The notes under the pieces: generated by a model
The model's input: only the letters and a program-made list of their open reading frames with translations
Told to the model about the DNA's origin: nothing
Databases searched by the model: none
Shown: positions 47,501 through 60,000 of the stretch, in pieces
Numbering within the stretch: position 1 is the stretch's first letter
Layout of the letters: each line of letters opens with the position of its first letter
Assembly (NCBI GenBank): GCA_948099385.1
Contig: CANUEZ040000140.1
Location: forward strand, 4,650,001-4,714,000
Reading direction: 5' to 3'
Length of the DNA stretch: 64,000 nt
From: Fasciola hepatica
Lineage: Eukaryota; Platyhelminthes; Trematoda; Plagiorchiida; Fasciolidae
Translations under genes and position numbers: made by a program

Positions 47501-50500
47501 ACTTCCTCCAGTTCTTTTCAAACTGGGTGGTGAGGCGTTGATAAAATCACTTACCGCTTTGCTCCGTGACATTTGGAAGGAGGAGCGCATTCCGTTAATA
47601 TGCAGCGAGTCGTTGATTGTTCCCATCTTCAAGAAGGGAATGCGGAATGACTGTAGTAATCATCGTGGGATTAGCTTAACTCCGATAGTCACAAAAATAT
47701 TAGCCTCAATTCTACTGCACCGTCTCACACCTGCTCGCGAGAGGAGTGCCCGCCAACAGCAGGTTGGATTCCGCCCAGGTCAAGGATGCACCAACCAAAT
47801 TTTTACTCTTCGCCGACTACTTGAAACGCGTCACACGCACCGCCGACCGACAATAATGCTTTTCTTAGACTTGAAAGGCGCCTTCGATTCAGTTGATCGA
47901 ACATCGCTTTTCAATGTTCTTCATCGAAAAGGTATGCCCCAGAAGTTCGTGAACCTAATGAGATCATTGTATTCTCATACTTCTGGCCGCGTTAGGGTTT
48001 ACGGCGAACTATCTGGTCGGTTCGAAACGACCAGTGGTGTTCGACAGGGATGTCCTATGTCTCCCTTCCTGTTCAACTTCGTCATGAACGAAATAATGGA
48101 GAGTGCTTTGAAAAATCTTCAGGATGTAGGCGTCGAACGAGGGAATAGTGGAAAGCTATGTGACCTAGATTACGCGGACGACGTTGTCTGCTCTTTCGAA
48201 TGCACGGAACATGCGCAACATGCACTAGATAGACTCTCAAGAGCTGTAGCTCCATTCGGCATGCACTTTGCACCTTCAAAGTGCAAGGTGATGTTACAAG
48301 ACTGGACGCCAACAATTCCGAGCTTGATGCTCGATGGGGAGGTGCTGTCAATTGTCGACCACTTCACCTACCTCGGCAGCAATGCGACGACGGATGGGAG
48401 CACGGTAGTAGAGGTGAGTACGCGGATATCCAAGGCTCGAGCGGCGTACGCTGGACTGAAGCACTTGTGGCGTCGATCTGATACTTCACTGAAGTTGAAA
48501 GGTCGTGTATACTGTGCCGCAGTGCGTTCAGTTTTGTTGTATGGTTGCGAAACTTGGAGTCTGCGTGCTGAAAATATTCGTCATCTTGAGGTTTTTGACC
48601 ATCGATGTTTACGTAGTATCGCTAGGATTGGGTGGAATAGCCGAGTAAGCAACGATGAGGTCAGAAATCGAGTATTGGGTACTAATTCGGAGAACTTTTT
48701 GTCACAGCGTATCCAACTCAGCAGACTTCGTTGGTTGGGGCACGTGTTACGTGTGGAAAACACACGTCTACCATACCGTGTCCTATTCTCCGTTCTTCCC
48801 AGGGAGTGGGAGAGACCACGTGGAGGTCAACAGATGACGTGACAGCGAGGAATGAGAAAATGTACAGCAGACTTAGGAAAAGTAAGTGCTTCTCGGCTTC
48901 GTGGTTGGGGTCCAAAAGATCCATCTACCAGTTGGCTGGAGACACTGAAGAATATGTCAGCGAACCGCGAGCAGTGGCGATCGTGTTGTCACTTTCTGTC
49001 GAATCAGAATGATCGATGTACGTTTGTACAGTTAGACTGTGTATTCCGTGTGCTGGATACCAGGGCATTCTTTCCTTTTCCCACCCATGTAGGTCCAGTC
49101 CCTGTCCATCTTGTATATTCATACTTTCTAATTCAGCGTGCAACATGGTGAGAAAAGCAGTGGTCAGTGGGGCTTGACCTACTGTTTAACGCTGTACGAT
49201 GATGATGACGATGATGATTCATACCGGTCTACCGAATTCGAGAGAGTTTAACGAATACTATTCCGTTGTAACAACCGTTAACAGTTCATTGATTGCGGCG
49301 GTTCATTTATTCCCACTTTTCAGCAGCAAGCTAGCACGAATATCAAAATAAGCATCAGGATTTAAAAGTAGGGTTGGAACTATAAATAATGGAATCATTT
49401 CGACTGTTAGGTTTTACAACTTCAAGTGTCAGTTTTTATGTCACCTGGTCATATGTACCTTCCTACATGTGATCACTGATCGAATGGACCTTGTGGTCGT
49501 GTAACCCACTGTGGAAGCCCGGCACGCCCTAAGTGGCCAAGTGCAGTGGTCCGGCGTTTTATATTTTCCTTCCACGGTACGGACTGACCACTTAATGGCG
49601 TTTACCCCATCAAACTCAATATATTCTTTGATAAGTGGTATACCATTAATTAGTCAAATCACAACTATCAATCCGACTGGATAGTGTGTTTAGTTTCACG
49701 ATTGCAATAATTTTATTGATAAGGCTTTATCAAGACGACATAATACTAGATGGAAATTGACTTAGTTTGTTCTGGCGGAATACTCAGTAACAGTAGCGGT
49801 ATCGACCTGTGCTCAGATGATATACTGTCTGACTTGGAATACGCGGACAGTATCGTTCTTCTGTGTGCAGACGTATGTGAATAACGAGCTTTTTTAGATA
49901 GCCTGAACAACAGTGCAGCGATGTTTGGAATGCGTTTTGCATCTTCAAAGTGTAAAATGGTGCTGTTAGACTGGGTTGACGTTACACCAAATCTTTTTTT
50001 GTTACCTGGGTAGTGCAACGTACTTTGGACCGCTTGGCGATTAAGGTATCCATATATGAAATGCACTTTGCGCATTCCAAGTGCAAAGTGCTTTTGAAAG
50101 ATTGGCAGGAGAATGTGCCTGCCCTCACTCTTTGGTGATCAGCTAGAGTTAGTCGAAAACTTTAAGTACCTTGAGAGCTTGATAACAGCTGGAGGTGGTG
50201 TTGGGGAGGAGATCAGTTCACGCATAGCGAGAGCTAGAGCTGCTTTTGCAAACCTGAGACACCTGTGGCGTCGCCGTGACATCCGGCTCTCTCTTAAGGG
50301 ACGGGTTTACGTCGCCGCGGTTCTCCTCGGTTACAAGGCCTGGCCACTTTGTGTTGAGGATGCTCGGCATCTTTCCGTATTCGACAACCGATGTCTCCGA
50401 AACATAGCTCGTGTCTGGTGGGAACATCGAATGGGTAATGACGAGGTGCGCCGTCGTGTGTTAGGCACGCATAGCCGCCCTCTTAACAAAGTAATTGCCC

Positions 50501-50974
50501 TGCACGGCCTCCGGTATCTTGGTCATGTTTTGCGGATGACTGCCCATCGTCTACCTTTCCGTGCTCTATTAGCGCATGCTGAGTAAGGCTGAAAGAAGCA
50601 ACGCGGCGGTCAGGCCACGAATTAACGTAGAGGTTTTGAAAATCTGACATCAGCATTGGTTTCGATTGGAGCTTCCCACCTCCGTGGTTTGGGCCCGAGG
50701 GATGACGAATGTCGTTGGTTAGAGACGTTAAGGGACATGACTCATAATAGAAGTCAGTGGCGCGAACGCTGTGCGGTCTGTCCGTCGAACTCTCGTATCC
50801 CGTAACCACAGAAATGTCATTCCGCCAAACAAATTGGCAAGAAACACCAAAGAAACTGTACGGTGAAAATCGTCTTTTTCTATCACTCACAGTCTGTTTA
50901 CTTCATTGTACACCCCTTCCCCTACTTTGTAATTATTGTTGTTGCGTTGTCATTTTCTTTGATCTCAAGCCTCT

Positions 50975-51050
<76 letters not shown>

Positions 51051-54000
51051 TCATCATCATCATCAACTGGTCAGATATCGGATGAAGTGTCATTGTGTCT
51101 ACAGATGGCGCCAATCTCAGCCACCGTAGCACTGGCGTGATATCTGATGTTTTGTCAAGGGTCGAGTGTACATTGCGGCGGCCAGATCGGTTCTTCCATA
51201 CGGCTCCGAAACATGGTCGTTGAAAAGTAAAAGATAGGCGAAGACTGTCGGTGTTCGAGCATCGACGTCTCCGTAGCATTGCCCGAATGTGGTTGGAACA
51301 CCGTATCAGAAATGCCGATTTTAGGCATACGGTGTTGGGAAATAATAGTCAGGCACTGGAACAAGTCCCGAATTTAAAAAGTTAGGATAGCTGGGACATG
51401 TATTATGCATGCCCACGGACAGACTTCCCCGGTGTATGCTGTTCTCCGAGGCAGGTAGTTGTCAGAAGGTAGGTCGGAATCATCAGTCCATGACATGACA
51501 AGAAGGTACAAAAACCTTCATCAGTGGACTTGGCCACGTAGGACGTTTTAGACTTCCAGGTTGGAGTTCACGTGACCCACCTACCAAATGATTGGAAACA
51601 ATAAGTAATATGGCTAGGTGTCACGGCCATCGGCGTAGTTGCACTCGATCTCTTTCGTCATGATTTCCGTTGATTATTTTTCTTTCGGCCCTTTTTCACT
51701 TGATGCTTCTATTATTTTTTTCTGTTGACTCGACGATGCTGGGAGGTAGCAACCGAAACCGAAGCACAGAAGTGCAAGGTTAATGGTTGAATAAAATGAA
51801 TTTTAATTTTCGTGTACATGATCATTTGCGCATACAGTGTAACTTTGAACATTTTTCTCCGATCGCTGCGGTGAAGTAATATATCAAGTGACTTCGGCGA
51901 ATCTTGGACAAGTCACAAATTATATCTGGTTCTACTGTCCCTCTATCGTTTTGTCAATATTCTGGTGAAAGATTTTGCGAGGGTTTAATAAAGTTATATC
52001 ACGATCCAGTGGCTTCTCCCGCCCTAAATTAATCAGTTTCCTATCAAAGGAGCACTTTACTTCCGGATGGCAAACTTTGCAATGTTATCACGATTTGACT
52101 TAAGTTGACAAGACCGAAGAAAGTTGTAATCAGTTTGTGTTAGAAGCAAGTGGTTCTAGTGAACAGCGTAGTCACCTAGAATTCTAAATGACAATGTCAT
52201 TTAGTTTTTAATTCGACTATATCGGTAGCAATGCGGGATATAGAAATACTTGGAATGTTTGGCCATAAGGACGCTGATTGGGTGTTAAAATACATTGTCG
52301 AAAAAGCTACTGCCCACACCGATTCTTCTCAATATACACATGATAAATGATAGTATTTCTTCCTATAGACCCCTAGATCAGCCCAAGACATGGTTGATTA
52401 AATTATTAAGTGACTATGAGGCTGGACCGCAGATCAGGTGTGAGACGGTTGGTCCACAGCTTCCACCACCTACGGTATTATAGTCCTAATTGAAATAGCT
52501 GACTAATTCATCCGCATCTATTCACCGACTTATTGCTACATCTCGGTGATCAACACAAGCTCCACCTGTGCTTGTCACAATCCTCTCAAACAGTCCTTCG
52601 AAGCACAGAGAGAAAGGCCGAATTACGTTGTAGTTGTCATGAAATGCACCCGTTTATCATCGTGTAATTGGAACCACCCTGATTAATTGGAGATGTCAAA
52701 GGATATCGCCATCCGCAGCTAAATATAATCCAACCACTTGATCAGTAATAATAAACATCACTGCTATCCCATGCTCTTCCACCGGAACTATCACTTTCTG
52801 GTGTCAACCCGTATCGATACTTCTGGAAAATGATGAATCCTCCACACACTTCCGTTGTTTTTGCATTTCTCAACCTTCAGTCACGGAGTTCATTGTGTGT
52901 TATTCACAACGAACGGTGGTTATCGTTGTGTTTGTACACAACACGACCTGGAAGCGCACATTCCAGTTATGTTTATCCTGGCATGACACGATGCATTCTT
53001 TCCGCTTCCCCAAGGGGGCTGGTGTGTCTCTCTCTACTTGTTACCTCCAAACAAGTAATAGTAGATGTTGTAAGACCTGTCCAATACGTTAGAGAGGGGC
53101 ACACACCAGCACTCTCTTCCTGCACTCACCGTTCACCCAACAACTTCGTCCACGGTAGACACCAACACCGAAGCTATTAGCGTCCAGTGAAGCTATTCTA
53201 ATCATGATGCATCAGCCAGCACTCTGTGCACAAAAACTTCGTTCACGTCAGCAATGCAGTTGCGTCAGTCAATGTTAGGTCACTGCACCCATTCACATTT
53301 AAGCCCCGAATTGTCTTTCTGATCATACACACGCGCTGTCTGGTGCACTGCAGTCTTCCAGTAACTGGTTTCACCCGACTTTACCTGAGGTCATCTCACC
53401 ACTGCCTGTGCGTTGTAGTTAGCGCACAAGCGCATGCATGCATCGGGAAACACTCTGTTAAAGCCGTCCAAATGAACACTCTCCCATCAATCCGCGTCGT
53501 AGTCCCCAAAGTCGGAAAACCTTGAACATGTGAAGATGAGGATCATCGAGGTATGTCGGGAATTTCCAACGAACATGCTGGAGTTTGTCCGGTGAAACTT
53601 GGTCCAGAGAGTGTAGGTATGCTTGGCTCAGGTTGCAGATGTCTTCGACCACCTTGTGCAGCTGGTCGGGACGGTGAAGGTTAGGGAATATTTAATTGAC
53701 ACTATTCAGGGCCACCACAGCGTGATTACTCTATTTAACGCTCTTTTTTATTTTTCATAAAGTAATCTGAAGGGATGGTGAAGGACATATACACGGAACA
53801 TGCGCAACTTCCAGTATGTAAACACGTAAATTTCGTTTTTGAAGTTACATTATACCAATTAGTTCATGGTTCCAATGACTGCCACAGCGAGCGCTGGGAG
53901 AATGGCAATGAATGAACTGATTTGACTTCTGTCGCAAGTTTTTGAGCTTTCATCTTAAAGTGCAGTGGCCTGGGCCGCACATGACTTACAATCCACATGC

Positions 54001-57000
54001 TGACCTTTATCACGGCTGCTGTGACAGGTAAACTGAACGGTTATTTGTTCGCCTCTTTAAGGCACATCATGTGCGTTGAGTTGATTGGATAACTGAAGGA
54101 CAAAAAACTAGAGCCAGATCGAGACGGTCAGCAAAATGAAAAGGTCACTCGGATGCACTACGACAACTGCTGTTCGTTGTGACTAGTACTCAATGATCTT
54201 CATAGGTGACCCATCGATTTTGAGAACTAACGATGCACATTGACGGGGAAAAGTGATATTTGCAGCTGGTGTAATATGGTATGCGTGTTTGTAGGTGCAT
54301 GGATGCACGTGTACACGTGCGCGTTAGGTACCACACGTACAGTCTTGAGATAACCCTAAGAATAGTCGGATTAAACCAGCCATTGTAGGACAAAACGTAT
54401 TGCACGTGCAGTAGTCCCCTCCCAGATTGCAACCTCTCTACAAGAAACACCTTCTGTGTAGGAAAATTTTCCCTATAGAAAACTGAGAGCCGAACGTTTG
54501 GATTTTACCCACTAACAAGAAATATTTTCGGGTCAAATTTAATCGCGAAATTCGTTTTCTGCACCAAATTTCTTATGCTCCTTTGTCTGGGGATATGATA
54601 TCAAACTTCGGACTCGTTACCAGATCTGACCTATTAGGATTCTGCATGGTTCTCCACTCCAACTCCCAAGGCCTGGTTTCCGGCTCTACCTAATAATGCA
54701 GCAGGCCTTTTAGGTTATACCTCTCTTACTGCACTCATGCGCAGTCACGTTAGAATCAATAGACCATTGAGTTTAGTGATTTCTAATCTTGTTTGGGTCA
54801 GTCAACAATCTATACCATTTTGAGATTGATTTGAGAAACTATCACATTAGTTTGCGAATTTATCAAATAGATCTACAGAATTATCACTTGGATTTGCGGA
54901 ACCATCACATAGATTTGGAAACGGACGGACGTCGATCCGGTGGATCAGTGGGGTCATGTGATCTGAGCCAGAAAACCAAACTGTCCTCAGCCCATCAATG
55001 AAACCGACGGCGCATTGCGTTAGACGCCTTTGGGCTAGCAAGAACATTTCGGCTATCTTGTAGGTGGAATTGTGGTAGCATCAGCATTTGGTTCATCAAT
55101 ATAATGCGGAGATGAAAATATATGAATTATGTTAACTTGGGTAATAGCTTGGCACTCCGCCGCATTGGATAATAACTGATTAGAATTTTATGTTTTCGTC
55201 CTGAAAAGTAATTTCTCACAAAGCGTGTTTATTACATGTATATTTGTAAATAATATGCGCAATATGCTTGAGTTCATGTTATCATCAAAATGTAGTGTCC
55301 GTGCTCCCCATATACATGTATCCTAAGAATTAACAAGAAGGAACATATCCAACTAAATAAAACCTATAGAATCTCACGTTGAAATCTGAAAATCCTGGCA
55401 CCACTTCACGTGAAGTTTATTCTAACTCCTAGTCAGTACATCCTATTAGACCAATTACAGGCCTCCTGTATTCATTTTTCCGGATGAAAACTGCAGAAAA
55501 CGGAGTACGCATTAAGTCGAAAGCGGTGGAATATTCTGGGGAAAATGTTGATGTCTATGATCATCTTTGGTGGTAGTCAGTAATATACTGTCATCCAGCT
55601 CGTTACTATAGCTGAGCTATCTTGATCTTATGTGCTTCACTACTCCATGCTTTGGAGTCTGGTTGCTGGATATCCAGAATGGTACTGTGGATCTTTGAAG
55701 CTATAAGGTATGTACCTTCCACTGTACTCGTGAGTAAGCATGTCTTTAAAGAACCCAACAAGATGCCAATTCACTTCCAATTGACTACAGTCCTAAATAT
55801 TGGGATTGTTAACACTCAAGTCAGCTAGTAGAGCTGAAATCGTTACGAAACATGCAATCGTTACGGCTTCTTAATAAATTAGCTCTGAGTTCAGGAAAGT
55901 AGTGATTCAATGCATGCAGCAAACTGTTCTCATATTTGAAGCACTGAGACTCCTTCATCCAACTGGTTAGTACTAAAAGAAGCCAAATGCTACAAGGTTT
56001 TTAACATTTTGCATACACTTCTCAATGGCCATCAATCTGAAACTTATACGAAATGGCATTGGTGTGCAATGAACAGACATGATATATTCACTACCGTGTT
56101 ACTCCAAAAATAAGACCCGGTTTTATACCGTTTTTATCCAAAAGTCGCACTAGGGCTTATATTCGAGGATGTCTTTTATTTTTGCGGATAGAAATCCAAA
56201 AAGACAAAACGAAGTCTCATTTCCTCTCGTGAAACGAAGTATTTTCAAATGGAAACTATTTATATTAATGAAAGTTTTAATAATCTCTTAATTGTATTTA
56301 GTCAAATGCAATCATTTCGTCCTTTTCTGTGATGTCCTCCTTCATTATGCAACCCCGAACTTCAGACTGTATTTCTGACACATTCATTTCTTGGAGAAAC
56401 GCAGATCGCAATCTCACGTTTAGCAGCAGAACTTTCCCCAAATGAACACTTTTTGTCCAAGTGCCTCTCCCGTAGTGCATTAGCAACGCAACCATCGATA
56501 GTCTTATTCCATAAGTTGTTCGCCAAACTCACGACTTCTTGGGGATTGGGTTTGGTAAACTTTTCACACTGGTTTCTCCATTCTGCGTTTTATAGGCTAA
56601 TTTACTTCCATCCGCAAATAATCTTTGGATGAATTCCAATATAAGAGATTGGATTTGATTAATAAATAGCTCATCATACAGCAACAAACCTTAACACCAC
56701 TACCATAGTTTTCAATGGTAATTAAAGCTTTTTTACTGTATGGTGAATTATTTGTCAATCCCTGGACGATTTGAACGTGAAAGGTACCTTTTTGATGGTT
56801 CGGTGACTGGCAAATTGGGTTCTCATTACTACAAAGTCCGGAGAAATGGGTCTTATTGGGATATGAAGCCTTATCCTTGAGCACACTCTGCGGATGCGTT
56901 TTTGAGTAGGTCTTATTTTCGAAGTAGGGCTTAAATTAAAATTGCCCCGAAAAATCATGGCAGGGCTTCTTTTCGGAGAAACACGGCATTTACAATGAAG

Positions 57001-60000
57001 GACTACGGTTATTCCTATCGTAATCGAGTCGAGTACATTGTCTCACAATACTAATCGTGATCCAAGATACATCATGTAAGAATGTATACATCATTCATCG
57101 AATCGGCTTATACGCCTTTTTTGCTGTCGACTCGACTATCCGAGTGAAAGCCGAGTTTGACAAAGAAGTAAAATATACAACAATCGGTAATTGCTTGGAT
57201 TTTCGGCTGATTATCCTCAAGAAAATTCATCTTAATCCATTTGGAATGAATAGATTGGATGCGTAGAAGAGGAGTTACACAACATACTAACTGTTGATTA
57301 AACCGGTTTGCTGTTTTAAAGCATGACGAGTAGAAGTCTTGTTCAAGTAGGTGAAAAGTGTCCTGACTTGAAAAAGCAAAGGATCGGTTGCCAATAATGT
57401 AATGCAGCATGTCCGTTGAAGAGGCAAAAGATTTAGTCATCGGCATGACTGTTATACCCAAAAATCTCAAATTTTCTACGACGCCACTTAACCCTCGTAC
57501 GACTTGGTTGTGGCGTAGGTGTTGTTACTTCGATTGCAAGAAATCGCTTCAGTAGTAAAAGGTGAGAACACCAGATGTTAAGTGGTCCTTCCGGTTACAT
57601 TTTCTCTACCGAATGGTTGAAAAAAGGCAAAATGCATATTTCAAGCAAACTCCGCGTCGAATATAGCACTTTTTATGTGACTACTTCCTTTTGACTTTCC
57701 CATACTGAATGCAATACCTCTCAGTAAGAAAATATGAGCGTTCCCGGTTACTTTTTCTTGCTTGGGGGACTACTGTATATTTATATCCCGTACTGTTATC
57801 AATATGGTTGAATTGGAGAAACTAAATGAGGTTGTCATTTAGAAATCTAGGCTACTAAGCTGTTCACCAGAACCACTTGCTTTTAACACAAACAGACTAT
57901 AAATTTCTTCGCCTTCGTCAAGTTAAGTCAAATCATGATAAACTTGCAAAGTTTGTCATCCGAAAGCAAAGTGCTCCTTTGATAGGAAACTGATTAATTT
58001 AGGGCGGGAGATTCCACTGGATCACCATGTTACTTTAATGAACCTTTGCAAAATGATAAAACATTTTGCTAGAAGACCGGAAAAGTAATACTGGACCGTG
58101 AAGCCCAATAGGCTTTAATTAGCAAATCTCGGTATCGGTCATCTCAAGTGGACCGTTGAACATGCTTTCTTCCCTGATGTCAAAGTCTCACTACTGCTGT
58201 CTTTTCTCGTAGCATACATAAAATTTGACTCTTAGGTGTAGATGCTCTACCGGTGAACACATCATTCACTACCCGCCAAAACGCCACTCCCTCCAAAAAA
58301 AAAGAAAGCATTTCATGTTAATGAAATCCTTTATTGAAATCAAATGTGATCGATCTCTAACGGTCACTCATTGGCATATGGTTGAGCCATCTTTGTATCA
58401 GACAGTATATTGTGGTGTGCGGTCCCATTCCTCCTTTAAAGCCGTCTTCAACTCATCGATATGAGTAGTATGACAATACATTTGGATGACAGAACAATAT
58501 TTCTCTGGAAGTACACCGGTTTCGCGGTGGTTACCGCTAATCAGATATGCGTACCCGGTACTCTCCCGCCCAGTCATCGATATAATTGAGCACTACGTGG
58601 TAGGTTTATAGCTGTAATCTCACTTGATTCGAACGGAGTGTGCATGGACAGAGTACATTTTTAGGATCACACGGTGATTCTTGCGAAGTTTGTTCATCGT
58701 ACCGATCTATGGGAAAGGCGACAGGTCCTCGTGTAAAACCCACAAGGGAATAAGTCTGGTTAGCATCGCATCCAAACTGCTTGCTGGTACTATTCTCCAC
58801 CGTTTATCTAACGCTCGCAACCAGTGCTCGCGCGAGAATCAAGCTGGGTTTAGACCTGGTCGAGGTTGTATTGATCACATCTTCACTCTTCGACGAGTTT
58901 TAGAACATAGACACACCTTCCGCAGACCCACTGTCTCCGTTTTTCTTGATATTAAAGCGGCCTTCGACTCAGTTGACCGCACTATTCTCTGGCGCTGCCT
59001 CTTGTTGAAGAGTGTCCAAGAGAAATTAATTTCCAACGTAAAATCCCTTAACATTAATGGCCAAAGCCGAGTTCGGGCTTACAGTGATCATTCACCCGAG
59101 TTCGCCACAAAAAATGGTGTGCGTCAGGGTTTCCCCCTCTCTCCTTTTCTTTTTAACTTCGTGATTGATATGGTCTTAGAGACCACACTTTTGTCAGGTG
59201 AGGATAGTGGCATTGAACTTTTCCAGGGTGGAAAGTTATCAGGCCTTGAGTATGCGGATGACATAATTCTTCTAAGTGAGATCCAGGTAAGTCGCAAGAT
59301 TTTCTAGACAGCTTGGCAAATTGCGTTGCAATATTCGGTGTGCGTTTTGCACCTTCCAAGTGCAAGATGCTATTGCAGAACTGGGTTGATCTAACGCCAA
59401 ACCTTTCAGTGTCAGGGGAGACTACAAACGTGGTAGACAAGTTCTGTTATCTGGGGAGTTGCATTTCATCCGGAAGTCGGATATCGGATATCTTTGTGTA
59501 TACAGAAGGCTGGATTGGCATTTGCCAACCTGAGTCACCTGTGGCGTCGAAATGAAATCCGTTTACTTATCAAAGGCCGAGTGTACGCTGCAGCAGTTAG
59601 GCCTATCCTTCTGTATGGTTCGGAGACATGACCACTACGGGTGGAGGACATACGAATATTGTCGGTACCTGAACACAGATGTCTTCGTAGTATTGATCGA
59701 ATCTGGTGGGAACACGGTGTGAGCAATGCTGAGGTTGGGCGGAAAGTCTTAGGTTCAAGGATTAAGTCATTAGATGGAACGCTTAAGCTCATCAGGCTAA
59801 GATGGTTGGGACATGTGTTACGCATGTCCCCTGATAGGATTCCTCGGCGTGCTATGTTTGCTGAGACGAATACCGGTTGGAAAATCGGTAGGAGTGGTTA
59901 GTCCATGACATGAACGAGAGGTATGAAAAGCCTAACTAGTGTACTTGGCCATGGAGGGCGCGTTAGACTTCCTGGGGGGTGGGGTCCAAGAGACCCTCCC

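Larger units (their letters stand above)
49740..51795 (+). mobile_element. RTE-type element, family B relative (B'), split by a family D insertion
   Basis: 49740-50017 reads [13 protein letters not shown] (YADS for YADD) and [20 protein letters not shown], then NLFLLPG.CN. 51062-51795 resumes at [13 protein letters not shown] and continues in decayed form through TGGTTGGAACACCG, the C-terminal domain and a 3' end like family B. The break falls inside the YLGSC.SSG..ISDEV block. It lacks the one-base deletion shared by the three B copies after motif C, so it is a separate lineage. Confidence 0.65.

Noticed and set aside
52830..53525. Frames of 99-116 codons as a possible intronic gene
   Set aside because: Compositionally ordinary, no domain, no homologous copy in the window and no splice signals.
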